Assembly (NCBI GenBank): GCA_963969345.1
Contig: OZ017768.1
Location: forward strand, 10,642,193 to 10,706,192
Source of the DNA: Turbatrix aceti
Taxonomy: Eukaryota > Nematoda > Chromadorea > Rhabditida > Panagrolaimidae
DNA length: 64,000 nucleotides
Reading direction: 5' to 3'
Positions 1 to 12,084 of this stretch are shown piece after piece (the stretch's first letter is position 1; each line of letters begins with the position of its first letter). A program made the translations under genes and the position numbers. The notes under the pieces were generated by a model. The model searched no databases. It was not told the origin of the DNA and saw only the letters and a program-made list of their open reading frames with translations.

Positions 1-690
1 TTTAAATTTATGCGTCCTTTATAATACTATTTTCTGCCCTTCTCAATGGTTCGACCAAATTACATACAATATCTGTCGTGAATGAAATTTGCTGGAGAAA
101 GCCGCCGCGACACGGCCCGGAATCGAACTCCATACGTCAAGTGTGGATTCATTCAAAAAAATTCGAATGCAAGAAATGTCACAGTATTCACATAAAAACG
201 TATTCAACTAAGTGGTGTCATTAATATTAGTCTCTTTGAGTAGTCAACAAAATTATCACGCTTCTGTTCTCAGGAGAAACAAACCTTCTACCCTCCCTCG
301 ACAATTATTTGTCGATAGAATGTCATCATCATTTTCCCCCAAAAAACACGAGATTAAAGGTGGGGCCTGATAAATCGTCTTACACACAATATTATATAGT
401 TTTACAACCTCCCCTTCGACTACTTAATATCTATATATTATACCTAGGGGTGTCAACCTACACTTCTTTTTTACTAAGTGTTGTAAAACTACACCTGCAA
501 CAGCACACTCATTCACCTGTTTTTGGAGTTTTAACTAATTGCCTTCTTGCTAGTTGCTGTGAAATTGATATAAACTATTTACTCATTAGCTACACCCCCC
601 TTTTATTTTTGTCAATTTTCTTTTTTTTTCGGTTGTTGATATTATTACAATTGACTGGCGGCGTCCTCGCAAGTTATTGAAATAATAGTT
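1..690. other. Gene-free stretch with a tRNA-like B-box remnant
   Basis: No convincing gene is seen. The 123-codon open frame at 309-680 is AT-rich, has no recognisable domain and no clear splice context. On the minus strand around 108-126 there is a GGAGTTCGATTCC sequence, close to the tRNA B-box consensus GGTTCGANTCC, followed by a GC-richer stretch. This may be the end of an old tRNA-derived SINE, but no cloverleaf can be folded, so no tRNA gene is called. Confidence 0.3.
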
Positions 691-1016
691 ATGTTTCGAA
701 GCGTGTTATTTTCTATAATAATTGCTGGATTGATGGTTATATTGTGTTCCGTAAATGGCAATCCCTTATCAAATGGTTGGCAGAGAACAAGTGCGGAAGA
801 AATGGTGAGTGTTTTTCGTATGCCAATTTTCTGATTTCAATGATATTCATGTAAAACTAAAAAAATTAATAATTTGAAATCTGTTTTGTATTTATGTATG
901 AGAACAAAAGACAAAGCCAGAATATAAACTTTTTTTAGGATTATTATGAAGATCTCATCACGTGGGGTTTGAAAACACATGGAATACGCCGACAGTTAGA
1001 GCCTCCATCATATTAG
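691..1016 (+). CDS. Small secreted peptide, 'short' family member A
   Basis: Unrecognised gene of two exons, 691-804 and 939-1016, joined by a phase-0 GTGAGT...TTTTTAG intron, encoding 63 residues. Residues 1-23 form a clear signal peptide (hydrophobic run IIIAGLMVIL), so the product should be secreted as a peptide of roughly 40 residues. The mature part has no cysteine. Exon 1 ends SAEEM and exon 2 begins DYYEDLITWGLKTHGIRR, then ends EPPSY. Two further loci (13680-14474 and 17838-18074) share the same intron position and the DYYEDLI core. The dibasic RR could be a processing site, but that is inference. A peptide ligand or small effector is possible; nothing in the sequence proves either. 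Confidence 0.7.
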
Positions 1017-2097
1017 CAAACAACCACCATGACACGTCGCCATAACGCCAAACATCACAAAAAAGAAAACTGAAAAGAATATGATTTTTTGATCCCCTTA
1101 TGTGACTTTCTCTTGTGCCGACATGTTTTCAAATGTTGTCGACTCATCCCAACAACGTCAGCAATTGCATCCCCGTGCATTGACGCCACAAAGCGATTTC
1201 ATTTTTATTCTTGATATTTCATTTTGTTTAAAATAAAATAAGAAATTTAAATCTTCTTTTCACTCGTGGGGTTGCTTTTGTACAAGTATGCTGTTGACGG
1301 TATCGTTTTAAATTTGTAAGATAACAAATAATATAACGGGCAGAACGACAAAACAACATGCTTTTTCAAATGTGCGTAACTTATATCGTGATAAATAAGT
1401 TATCCGATATAAGATAATTCAAAAACAAGATAACACGGTTTTTTCAAAGTAAAATAATATTTAAAAGTAAATGTGGAAGACATATACAAATGATAACAAG
1501 CATGTCCGTGTGTACGTAACACGTTTTTTGTAAATGTTAAATAAGTAGGATCCCTCACTTGTTTTTCTTTGTTAAAATAAGTAGGATGATACTTATTTTC
1601 GCATAAATACAACCAAATTGTGGATATACTTAATATTTACTGAAAATAGTTTTCTTGCGTATTCTGCCATTTTTTTGCTTAACGAGGAGTTTTGCTTATG
1701 TATCATCTTTCTCCGCCCTTTTCTGGATGCACGCCTTCTTCGTGAAAGCCGGTATACGTGTATAAATATTGAGATAACTACTACCTTTAGATGTATCTTG
1801 ATTCTTTTTCCCTTTAATGCACACTGTCTCTCTGGGGCACAAATTACAGATGTTTAAATTTGTAATTTGTAATTTTCATTTTTTGGTGGTCAAATTTGGA
1901 CAACATGGCATTTTTCTTATAACAACATTCTTAATGCCTACAACTGCTATAGTATCATTTTTATTAAGCGTATAATATTGCATCAGCCGATTGATGTCAT
2001 TTTTTTTCATTTGCCGCCATTTTCCAGAAAGAGGGCATCCTAGTAGAATTTGCTTTCAGTATCTTAATTTGAGAGGATTAACATAAGATATAAGATT
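1017..2097. other. Intergenic, no gene seen
   Basis: AT-rich spacer between the first short and first long family genes. Open frames at 1400-1612 (minus) and 1618-1857 (plus) have no domain, signal peptide or splice-site support and were not called. Confidence 0.5.
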
Positions 2098-2215
2098 TTT
2101 TCGACCAAAACGAATCGAGACATTTACGTCATGTATACTAGTGTCATACTTAATCAGTGTCGTTTCACCATTGCTCAGTTGTTAGTTATCATTAGACCAG
2201 ATGTTAGGAATAATG
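2098..2215. repeat. Rearranged LINE 3'-end fragments
   Basis: The 25 bases around 2102-2126 match 13549-13573 in direct orientation. The following block at about 2160-2212 is the reverse complement of 13598-13648, including the stretch equivalent to CATTGCTCAGTTGTTAGTTA. At 13.6 kb the two blocks lie in the same orientation and end in an AAAT tail, so here the second block is inverted relative to the first. This is an old, rearranged copy of the same retroelement end. Confidence 0.6.
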
Positions 2216-2336
2216 ACATTTATTGAGATTTAACCAGTGCATTTCTAAATCATTTCAGCGAATAACATTAACCTCAGGTGCCTAAATTATTCGTGACACG
2301 ATCACTCGCATCCATGAATTAACAACTCATGCAAAA

Positions 2337-3271
2337 ATGAACCGAACGAGATGGATGGATGTTGGATGGTTTTTTTTTCTTCTGTTCACATATTTTCTGG
2401 CAACAGAATCAAGAACAATATGGGATGAGATTGAATTGGATGTAAGATTATGCTTCACGCCAAAATTAAACACAAGGATGTATGATTATACGTTTTCAGG
2501 ATTATGCACTTAGCGAGGTGCTTATACAAAAAGGCGATGACGAAAACGAAATTCCTGTTGGTGAGTAGTTATGGATGCTAGTTATGAACAAATCTATAAT
2601 AATAACAGAAGCAACTGGTTTATTTTTGTTTTGTTTCAGGTTGCTATCAGAAGATAGGTTATTCGGGTTTCGGTCACACGTTTCGATTCAGCCAAGCAGT
2701 TACAGACCAGTTCAAACCCTGTTTCATCGAACTACCAGCTCCATCTGTCATTGAGTTTTTGGATTTTAATTTCCAGAAAAACACTGTAAGTTAATATTTT
2801 TTTATAGAAATGTACATAATAATCAACAAAGAATCTTTGCACAAATCCGTTAATTTTGTGTTTCGCGTTTTCAAAAGTTTGAATCATGACAAAATTTGTT
2901 ATGGAAATACGTAATATTAAAAATATGAATGTAACTAATATCCTATTGGTAACAAAACCATTAATTTAGACAGTTGCAAGAATTGTCACTGGTAACACTT
3001 TGAGAAGATTTCCTCTACGCTCTAGTCCCCTGAACAAAGGTAAGCTCACCTTCACAGTTTAAAAACTGCAACTTTATAATAATTTTTTGTTTTCCTTGAA
3101 GACTCGGAAGAAAGAACCTGGCGCATCGAGTGTGCATACGCCTACCTTGTAGTGCATAACCGTACATGGACAGATGCTATAACGTTTAAAATCAACTACT
3201 TTTCACACCACAAACTATCATTCGACATAGATAGTTGCAATGCCTGGGCACCACTAAATGAATTTTTTTGA
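2337..3271 (+). CDS. Secreted protein, 'long' family member A
   Basis: Unrecognised gene of five exons: 2337-2441, 2500-2560, 2640-2785, 2970-3039 and 3102-3271, with intron phases 0, 1, 0, 1, encoding 183 residues. Residues 1-25 are a signal peptide (hydrophobic run GWFFFLLFTYFLA). Exon 1 ends IWDEIELD and exon 2 opens DYALSEVLI. Exon 3 starts at a GCYQ motif and contains PCFIELPAP. The last exon has ECAYAYLVVHN, alternating hydrophobic strands and one more cysteine near the end. Cysteine number and strand pattern suggest a small disulfide-bonded beta-rich extracellular domain, but I cannot assign it to CUB or another family. The gene at 6824-7931 has the same five-exon plan, with a second exon of identical length (61 nt), so the two are tandem duplicates. 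A TTTCAG at 2269-2274 upstream of the ATG could serve as a spliced-leader acceptor. Confidence 0.75.
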
Positions 3272-3707
3272 TCAGAAACATATTTAGTTAAATCTGCAAT
3301 ATTTCGTTTTTGTTATATTATTTACATTATATTTTTGATTTGCTACGGGTGCATGTTATTTTTTATGAATTCTGAATGTTTTTTGCGAACATACATTAGT
3401 TAATATTTTTAACACATACATGACTTGTTTGTTTATATGTTTTTGTTTCATATCTTGTTTAGAAGCTAAAACACATTTGATAAAAAAGGAAATATATGTC
3501 TTTTGAAACAATTCTTTATTTGTTTGTTTTGCGGTAAACATATAAAAAAATTCACAAAAAAAAGCAATACATACAAGTGCTGAATCCGGCAATCATAAAA
3601 ACATACATATATAAATCACTTGTATTTGGCATGCAAGACGCCATTTCACTTTTCTTAAGTTTAGACGGCCCGTATAATCGTCAACCCTCTCACAGTTTGG
3701 CGTCGAT

Positions 3708-4004
3708 TTGACCTGCGTTTACAATGGAATGAAACATTTGGGTAAACGGGATTTTACTAAAACTTGTTTTTTGACAACATATTGCATAAAAACACGACGT
3801 TATCACCCTTTAGCACCAACATGTGCTACAAATTATGCACCCCAACCGATCGGTGTTAATAATTTAAATGTTGCTAAATATAAACCGCAAAAAAACAGCA
3901 AAATTGTGTTTAGCATATACACAATGAAAGTAAAAAACGCAAGTAATGGAACATTTCTGCTTAGCCTATTTGTTTCTGAAGCATCGAATGGGTTAATCAA
4001 ATAA
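3708..4004 (+). CDS. Possible atypical or degraded 'long' family copy
   Basis: Open frame of 98 codons. Its C-terminal third, with IYTMKVKNASNG, resembles the last exon of the long-family gene at 19458-20225 (KYSYLIVKNAQSG), and it lies between two long-family genes on the same strand. It has no signal peptide and no visible introns, and the upstream exons expected from the family are not found. It may be a decayed copy, a terminal exon, or a chance frame. The resemblance covers only about 30 residues. Confidence 0.3.
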   Translation: MTCVYNGMKHLGKRDFTKTCFLTTYCIKTRRYHPLAPTCATNYAPQPIGVNNLNVAKYKPQKNSKIVFSIYTMKVKNASNGTFLLSLFVSEASNGLIK

Positions 4005-4276
4005 TTTTCTACTTGTGGCATATATGTTTTTAGTCGGCTTTTGTCGTAAAAACCCCCCATCAGGCATTTTTCGACGCTTCACGCGCGCGCGCGCGCACAC
4101 GCCCACCAACCTTGCAGCATGCGCGCATCTAAGAATGTTCGGTACATTTCCCCTCCATTTTACACGAGTGGTGTAATCTGATAAGTGCTATAATTTCATA
4201 CCATGAAGTGCTATGAAAGCTGCAAGTATACACAGCACTTCATGTGTGCTACTACAAGTGATATCACAGTACTTTC

Positions 4277-5117
4277 GCACAGCATTCACTTTCCCCTTAT
4301 TTTGCGACAATCGAAAAAAAAATGAGCGCGTTCATTCGCACTTATAGTGTTGACTTTGGCAGCTTCGCGCAATGGCATTTTTGAATTCTTAGAGACGGCA
4401 TCTAGGGAAATGAATAAGACATGTCCTGAACTTCCAAACAAGCCCTCGATGACCTAAAAATGTTCAGTTTTGCCATAGTTGCAGCCTTTTCAAGTAAAAA
4501 ATTTGAGCCGTCGATTGCAGCCGTGTAAGGCTAAAACTGAACAATCGGGTCAACAGAAAGTTCCATCAGGTTGGTGTCAGTCGATATAGCCAAGGGCCGT
4601 TTGCTGAACATCGAATAGGACCGAGATTCCTCACAAAAACTGTTTTACCCTATAAAAATGCGCACGCATTCGCACAAATTATCAAAAACACGCACTCCTA
4701 AAAAGAAAGTTCTCCAATTTTGCATGAGCACAAAAAGCAAACAGATCGTTTTTATAGGGTAAAACAGTTTTTGTGAGGAATCTCGGTCCTCTTCGATGTT
4801 CAGCAAACGGCCCTTGGCTATATCGACAGATACCAACCTGATGGAACTTTCTGCTGACCCGATTGTTCAGTTGTAGCCTTAAACGGCTGCAATCGACGAT
4901 TTAAAATCGAAACTGGAAATCACTATATCTGTGCCAAAAATCAACGTTTTCGTGCCGTTGGTGGCTTGTTTGAAAGTTCAGGACTTGCTCTAGTCATTGT
5001 AGCAGATGCCGTCACTAACAATTTAAAAATGCCAATGCGCGAAGCTGCCAAAGTCAACACTATATGCGCGAATGAATGCATTTTCACGCTCGATTGACGC
5101 GAAAGTGAATGCTGTGC
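4277..5117. mobile_element. Foldback (palindromic) element, 841 bp
   Basis: The two halves are inverted copies. The left arm starts GCACAGCATTCACTTTC and the right arm ends with its reverse complement at 5117. Inner matches include GTTGACTTTGGCAGCTTCGC (4352-4371) against its complement near 5046-5065, and the block at 4545-4640 against 4750-4860. The centre is near 4700. The arms differ at scattered positions, so the copy is not fresh. No transposase is encoded. Flanks show at most a 4-bp TTTC duplication. A (CG)n run lies just to the left at 4081-4096. It is a non-autonomous DNA element of unknown superfamily. Confidence 0.8.
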
Positions 5118-5215
5118 TTTCGGGGATTTACGGGGAGGAGATCTTCACGGGGAGTAAAACGGGGAATTTCACGAGGAGCAAATTTTTGTATACGGGGAAC
5201 AGGGGATTTTTGTAA
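5118..5215 (+). repeat. Irregular CGGGGA motif array
   Basis: A roughly 100-base patch in which CGGGGA or ACGGGGA recurs about seven times at uneven spacing, abutting the right end of the foldback element. A related GGGGAGGAGGATCTCACG fragment recurs at 5490-5507, so the patch and this second piece may bound an insertion of about 370 bp. Confidence 0.5.
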
Positions 5216-6823
5216 ATCAAAATTGAATAAAATAGGCAATTTACAGAGGTTTTTAGCAGTGAAACTTCACTATTTACATCCAAGACTTTGTTTCATTGCT
5301 GTTTTTTACTATTTAGTCGTGTTTTTTCTTCAATTTTTGTCATTTTTTTCCAAAAAAACGGTGTTAAAATTTTGATTGGATGTGTGAGATTACCCGCATT
5401 TTTGGATGACTACCAAGTTGACTATTTTCTTTGCAAACACTATAATTTTTTAAATAAACAAAATACTGAAGTTCTTAATTCCGTTACAGGGGAGGAGGAT
5501 CTCACGCGGTATAACTCGTAAACAATCGCGTCATGGCATGTTTGTTGCTTCTTTGGATAAAACTACAATAAAAAATGCAAACGCAGGATCTTCTTTATTT
5601 ACGTTCATATTATACTATAATCCAGCGTAACAGGCGGCATGATATTAATTGTCCAAATGCCAGTGTTTCTTTGTTTAAGTCATGTTCCGCTCAACATTAT
5701 CCTAGCTCTTTACAGAATTACAAAAAAAGTGACGTTTTTTCTAACATATATTGTCCTCACCCACTAAAAAATCGTAATCTTGTTTAGATGGAATTAATTT
5801 ACTTTGTTTTAACATCATGCATCCGGTGCATTCTATATTTATGCAACTGTGACGAAATAATGAGCGTAGATTGCCATACTCTGTTTTGTTTGTTGTTGAT
5901 AAAGTTACCCGTCTTCCTTGTTTATGACAGGACAACCGTGTGATCTCATGCTTTTGTTTGGCTATAAAACGCGCCGCATTTCTTACCTTTTACTTATTTC
6001 TGTGTTTTGCTGCAAGTTAACTTTGCAAGGGCAAAAATTTTAACTCTAACTTTTGCGCGTCAAAAATTTTAGTAGTACATCAGAACTGATCTCTAATGTC
6101 AAATCTGTCAAAAAAATATGAATGTGTCATATTTCATATTTGTATTCATAAAGCTGTTTTTTTGTCAATATGGTGCTTTTTTACATAAAAAAAGTCGCTA
6201 TGGATAATCAAAATTTAAAAAAACTCAATGTAATAAACAGTTTTTCGCCCGGATGATCGAACATTAAGAGCATTTATTGCAGAACATTTGCTTTTTTCGG
6301 ACAAGATTTTTTACCACTCTGCAATCGGATGATAGTCTGCCATCCAATAGCATCAATGGCTGCTGTCGGCAGAATAGGAAAAATATAATAAATGTATAGA
6401 GTATGAACGAATTCATGACACTACAGTACTTTTTATCAAACAAATTAGACTTCTTTGTTGCTATTTTTCCAACAAAACTTATGTGATATCGTTTTAGGTG
6501 ACATAAATATAAACATATGTATTTCTAAATTTTTTTTTCATTTTTTAGCATTGATATTTTATTTCATTTATTAGTATCTTTTGTCGGAAACCGCGATTGT
6601 GTTAAACTTATGATTTTGATTATAATTACTTACGCACTTTTCTAATGCTTTGATAAAGGTGTTCTAGTTTAAATACAAAAAAAACGATATCAAAAAACAA
6701 AGTATATTAGTAATTCATACACCCACGCCACTACGAAGTAACATTTTGTACACGCAAGAGTGCCAATAGACAACACTACCCTCACCTCAGACACCCACAT
6801 TCCTCCACACACCTACCGCAACC
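5216..6823. other. Intergenic, no gene seen
   Basis: AT-rich DNA with short open frames (5109-5375, 5288-5521, 5575-5787, 5741-5935) that lack domains or splice support. The final 100 bases before 6824 are richer in C and may hold the leader of the next gene. Confidence 0.5.
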
Positions 6824-7931
6824 ATGAGTTCTAGAACAAGCTGGTGTTGCCTATTTTTTATTTCGTTTCCCCTTATTGCTGATACCCGATCAATATGGAG
6901 TGAAATCGAGCTTGAGGTTAGTTTTTATTTCCAAAAAGACATAAACCCTGAAATCTCAAATTTTTGGCCCCAAATTTTTGGTGTTGGTTTCAACATTGTT
7001 CGTTGTAAAAAAATTTTGAATTGCTCGACTCAGCAATTTTAGTTTGCTTTACAAGTTTACTCAAATTTTAGGATTTGGAACTGCAGAAGGTAAAGATAAA
7101 GCCGTTCAGCAAAAACAAACCAATACCCGTCGGTAAGACATTATTTTTCAGAAAAAGAAAACTTTTCAATTTCAGAATGCTATCAAGAAATACCTCTTGA
7201 CGGATTAGACCACATTTTTAAAATGAATTTTGCTCATAGCGATCCCCGCTTTAAAGTATACTCGAACCGCGATAACAACAAACCTGAAGCATGCTTCATT
7301 GTTTTTCCTACTCCAGTGCAGATCAAGTACCGCGAAGTAAATTTTCACGGGAATAAAGTAGGTTGTTTAAGTTCGCTTGGTATCATTTCCCTTGCTAAGT
7401 GAGATTCTCACGCACTAAAATGTAGCACCTGGATTAGTTTCTGATGTGTCATCCACCTCTTTAAGTCTAATCATAAAAAACTCGTATACTGTATAATAAC
7501 CAGGCTTTTTTTGAATAATACCAACGTCAAAGGCCATGACGCACGAATAAAAAAGCCTGTGTAATGCCAGCACATTTTTTTGCTACCAAAAAAAACAAAA
7601 AAAAGTTTTTTTGTAACGTGCAGAACTTTCAGACCTTTACGTACATCATAACTGGTAATGATCGTAGTAGGCCGGCTCTCAAATCTGGCAGAATAACAAA
7701 CAGTAAGAGGCTTTAATAATGATTTAAAGAAGAAAAGTTCATGTGTTACGTATTACAGACGCAGAAAAGCCAAAAGAGCCTCTGGATGTCATCTGCGCGT
7801 ATGCGTACCTCATGGTGTTAAATCCATCAATAAGCGATACGCTTACGTTTACACTGAGTCGATTCGAAGACGACTACGCGCTGTACGACATGGATCATTC
7901 GCTATGTGATGCCGGGGTCTCTTATTTTTAA
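6824..7931 (+). CDS. Secreted protein, 'long' family member B
   Basis: Unrecognised gene of five exons: 6824-6916, 7072-7132, 7176-7357, 7624-7702 and 7759-7931, with intron phases 0, 1, 0, 1, encoding 195 residues. It is the paralogue of 2337-3271: exon order and phases are identical and exon 2 is 61 nt in both. Residues 1-21 are a signal peptide. Exon 1 ends IWSEIELE, matching IWDEIELD in the paralogue. Exon 3 opens ECYQEI and carries ACFIVFPTP. Exon 5 carries ICAYAYLMVLN, matching ECAYAYLVVHN, followed by an acidic strand region and a last cysteine. The conserved cysteines and the AYAYL strand indicate one folded extracellular domain. Function is unknown. Reads 183 versus 195 residues against its paralogue, with the extra length in exon 3. 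Confidence 0.8.
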
Positions 7932-10900
7932 TGGCAACAAAAATCATCCTTTCACACTACGTACATATTTCAGTTTCTTTCTTATTTCTTTGATCAACCA
8001 AATTTTAATTTTAAAATATTTACTCTCTTTTGTACTAGGACATATGTAATATGTTTATATTATATAAATACATATAGTTAAATCATTTGATGCATTTTTG
8101 GTACAAAGAGGGAGCCGTCAATTGTAGCTACCTACCGGAAGGCAGTCTTTGGCAGGCAGGTTGAGGAACTTTGTATTTTTTTCGGTAAGATTCTGCTTTT
8201 ATTATAATCATGGCAATACACCTTTTGTTTGAAGTTCCAAACATGTGGCTTGGGCCTTTGTTTTATCATTTTGAGTTATATCTGAATTAGATTTATTTAT
8301 CTTCCGTGATTTTTTTTGTAGCAAATCAAAGCAGAAGGCATGTACTGCGTGTTGGTTATGTACTGACAAAATAAAACATGTGACAAAAAACTATTTTATG
8401 AGTTACTTAGGCTATTACTGACCCAAGATGATTACAATACAACTTACATAATGCACGTATTGCGTTCAATACTACTTTTGTGACGGCATCAAAATACATT
8501 TTTTGTTGTACTAACATACTACATATTATTTAGTTAAACGTATGCTTTTCTATCATTATTCTCTTGACATCTGATGTTACAGTAAACGCATTCATAACCT
8601 TTATGTTTTTAAATACATAACATCAACGGCGACATTTTTTGTCATTGACATAGCGAAAAGACTTTTTGAAACTGTGAGCGGTGGAATATCGCTTCAAAGG
8701 CATATCGAATTTGAACCCAGTTATACAGTGGTCTGCTTTGGTTTCCGATATTTATGAACATTTTAGCAAATACATAAATATTGCATATTGTGGCCGTTAA
8801 AAATCCTTGGCATTTCAATCGTTTTTTTTATTTCCAGTTAATACCACATTTATGTTACACAAAAATTGTACGATAGCATCTCTGTAGTAAGCGAAAGGAG
8901 ATTACTTTCTGTCCCGCCGGAGAGTATTATTGAAAAAAAATTATAAACAGATTAAAAATTATATCCGGGTAACAATAAATTAAGTTGTGGACACTTTTTT
9001 CTTGTAAATACGAAGGCATGTGCTTGATTAAATTAAAGCGATAAAACAGTGTGATAATCCGTCTACCTGCAAGCCAATTGAATGGAATTATAGTTTTACC
9101 GTTATCATCCTAGGAAACAAAAAAAAAATCACATGGACAGATTTCCTAACGAAATGTGTTTTTTTGTCAAAGTTCATAAAACTGATAATCCGATAGAAAA
9201 CCAAAGAATATCAGTCAAATGCAAAAACGTAGACGACATACATACATATTTGCTTGAATGCATTTACCGTAATTTTGAAGACCATAAGTTTTACCAATTG
9301 TTTACAAAAATGCTGTAAATTTCTTTAAATATATATGTGTGGTTGAACACAAAATGTTTTATATTATAAAAAAACGTGTCGCCGTTACTTTTGAGAATAT
9401 TTATTATTGGATAAAAGCATTTTTAGAAACCGTTTTTGCATTGTTCAAGGAACGTTAAATGTCTAGGGACTGCGTGTTATGTTTGAGATTGCGTAAATGT
9501 GCGAAAGAGGAAATAAGTGTGTCACAAATACGTTTACTTCAAACGGGTAATTAAACCTCATTTTTTTAAACGAACACAAGAATACTAAAATTCTTGGTGA
9601 TCGTAACTAGCAATTTTACAAACAAAATTGATGAAACCAAAACACTTCTACATTGGGTATCCTGTTGTGACCGCCACTCGGCTGTACGATTTAGTCTCTT
9701 TAGTAAAACACACCTATAACAAACCATGCATAATTACAATGTATCGTGAAAACCCTGTAAGTTAGATTCATTAGTATTTTGTGATATTCTATTCTAAATA
9801 TTTATCTATTTGATACTCAGCAACCCTTGCTGGTTCTAGCACAAAATAAAATATATAAAAGACGAACATTTGCAATAAAGTAGCCCCCTTAGATATTGAA
9901 ATCACAATAATCTATCTACATATCATCAGATTATCCTTTACAAAAAATGAGGTTTTATGCAAAATATTTGGTACGGCAAAATATAATTGTCAAAATGAAT
10001 GGCAATACTCAGAATGTCGACATAGTACTACTTTGCCTACACTTTATTCACATAAGCTACGCAACAAGTAAGCATACTTGCGTCGTTGATTTTGGTTTTT
10101 ATTTCACTTTCCTCCTAATCCTCCTCCTAACACATTGATAATAGTTTACATCTAAACTCGCATGCGCGCATCCATGCCCTCCTGTGGAGTTCTGTTTGAG
10201 TTCCGCACGCGAGTCGTCGGCGACATCTGACGACAAAGAGCAAGATGTATAGGCTATTCCATTGTTGTAACAGAAATAGTCAAATCCCTTATTCTTTTTA
10301 TGCCCTTGTAAACAACACGTTTTTTTATTATACTTGCACACATAATTCAAAGGAATGAAAGCTGATCTGAGAAAAAAATCGCGAAAAAAATCTTAAGTAA
10401 ATCCGGACGTTTACCTACAGTATACTAGTCTTTAATCTGATACATACTTTGCAAAATATCACTATTTTGAACTAACATAAGAAGTATGGAACCAACAAAA
10501 CAGAAAAAAATATCGCAAAAATCAGTGTTCGAAAAATATTATATTATCGTTGGTCCCTTAACTCTACAAAACCACATGTAATTTTAATAAAGTATCTGAA
10601 CATCTTATTGCTTTGCGCAAACACCAAATCACTAAGATATGTAAGGTCCGCTAAAAGGTGTCTCTCCACTTACACTAATAAATTTCAAGGAATTGCGTCA
10701 AAAAAATGTAGTATTTGTAACGTTCCTGCAGTGTGTTCTTACTCATCACCAATTTTTTAGTGTGTTTTTTGTACATCTTGTTCATCAGTAATATTGCTCA
10801 CATTTTTTCTTACATATTTTTGCACTTTTGAACTGTGAAAAATGTTTACGTCTACAAAACGAGAGCAAAAATAATCGCAAAACATAAAAATATAGAATTA

Positions 10901-11860
10901 GAAACAAAATTGTTAAAAATAGTTAACAAAGCGTAGGAAGCAAGATACAATGCCGGGAGTCAATGGATTTATTTTAACTCCCGTCATTGTTTTTTAACTT
11001 TGAATACAAATGTGTATCTTACAATTTTGGATTATAGAACCTTGTGAACTTAAAAATTGAGATTCAAGCGGTCTCACATCAGACTGAAGCCAACGTGAGG
11101 AATGCTAGTCGAAACCAATACTGTAAAAAAATGTGCAATTTCGCGTTAACATTCTTGTACAATTTATTAGACGTCTCAGACCTAACAGTGCGTAAGAAAC
11201 TGTTTGTAGTTTAATGAATAACCAAAGTTGTTCAGAAGGAATTGTAAAGTATTCCGTTAAAGATTAATAAAATTATTTTCAATCAAGCTTCTATATATCT
11301 ATTTGAATTTTAGTCAAGTTATGGATAGTTGCAAACATTACAAATTTTTGTATAAGAAGTTGATTTTCTGGTTAGACAAAATGCATGCACGTGGTGTGTT
11401 TGCAAAAACATGTTGCTCAATTTCATATGTTTTGGATTTTGTTTTGTTTGCATTATATTAAATTTGTTCGATAATTTTAAATATAATTCCAAATCCAATA
11501 ATTTAGTTTTAAAAAAAATAAAACAAAAGAACCATCTCACAATGATGTAATGACATTTGTAGCGACAAATCACAGCATGCGATCACGAAAAGACTCGAAC
11601 ATGTAAAAACATGCTGCAAAAACTGGAATGTCCCCCCTCTCCAATATTTTGTTTGAATGTTTTTTGTTGCGCCTACAGACAAAAACAAAGAACAAAGTAC
11701 GTGTGAGCAGGGCCAAGAACAAAAAAATGTGTATTTATGTTAAAAAAAATGATTCATATATTTTTTGTACTACAAAAATACATGAAAAATTTTTTTATCC
11801 GTGTAATAAAACAAAAACAAATTTATACATTGCGCTTCTCTTCTCAAATGCCGTTTTTTC
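7932..11860. other. Long gene-poor spacer with two weak exon candidates
   Basis: About 3.9 kb without a supported gene. A 61-codon frame at 9133-9318 (containing HTYLLECIYRNFEDH) might be a terminal exon but lacks a clear acceptor or partner exons. At 9995-10068 a start codon, a hydrophobic run (VDIVLLCLHFI) and a GTAAGC donor look like a signal-peptide exon, but no downstream exon was found. A short GGGAGTCAATG...ACTCCCGTCATTG hairpin lies at 10957-10989. The rest is AT-rich with no recognisable element. Confidence 0.4.
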
Positions 11861-12084
11861 ATGTTAATTGCAACAATTTTATTGTCCGCTGTGAACAGAC
11901 AGAACAGGACCTAATCAACTTTGTTCTGGGTAAGATACTCAAATTTGACATTATAAAGAAAATTCGGAATTAAATAAATAATTTTTCAGAAGAAAGTCGG
12001 TGCCACACATACTTTACGAATTATGTATTTTATCAAAGTCACTGGTACCAAAGTAGACGTTTTTCCTACTTTTGGCTATATTAG
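11861..12084 (+). pseudogene. Possible decayed member of the secreted-gene cluster
   Basis: A start codon at 11861 opens MLIATILLSAV, a signal-peptide-like run. A D-initial mini-exon follows at 11908-11929 (DLINFVL, phase-1 GTAAGA donor) and, after a 60-base intron with TTTTTCAG, a terminal exon at 11990-12084 starting EESRC. The phase-1 junction and the D-initial exon resemble exons 2-3 of the long family, but the hydrophobic leader and the following exon are in different frames. The arrangement fits a frameshifted relic; chance is also possible. Confidence 0.2.

Noticed and set aside
108..126. tRNA gene on the minus strand
   Set aside because: Only a B-box-like T-loop is present; no acceptor, D or anticodon stem can be paired.
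309..680. 123-codon open frame at the left edge
   Set aside because: AT-rich, hydrophobic by composition, no domain, no splice support and no similarity to the cluster families.
4081..4096. (CG)n tract as a CRISPR, origin or regulatory site
   Set aside because: A simple dinucleotide run next to a foldback element; no spaced repeats are present.
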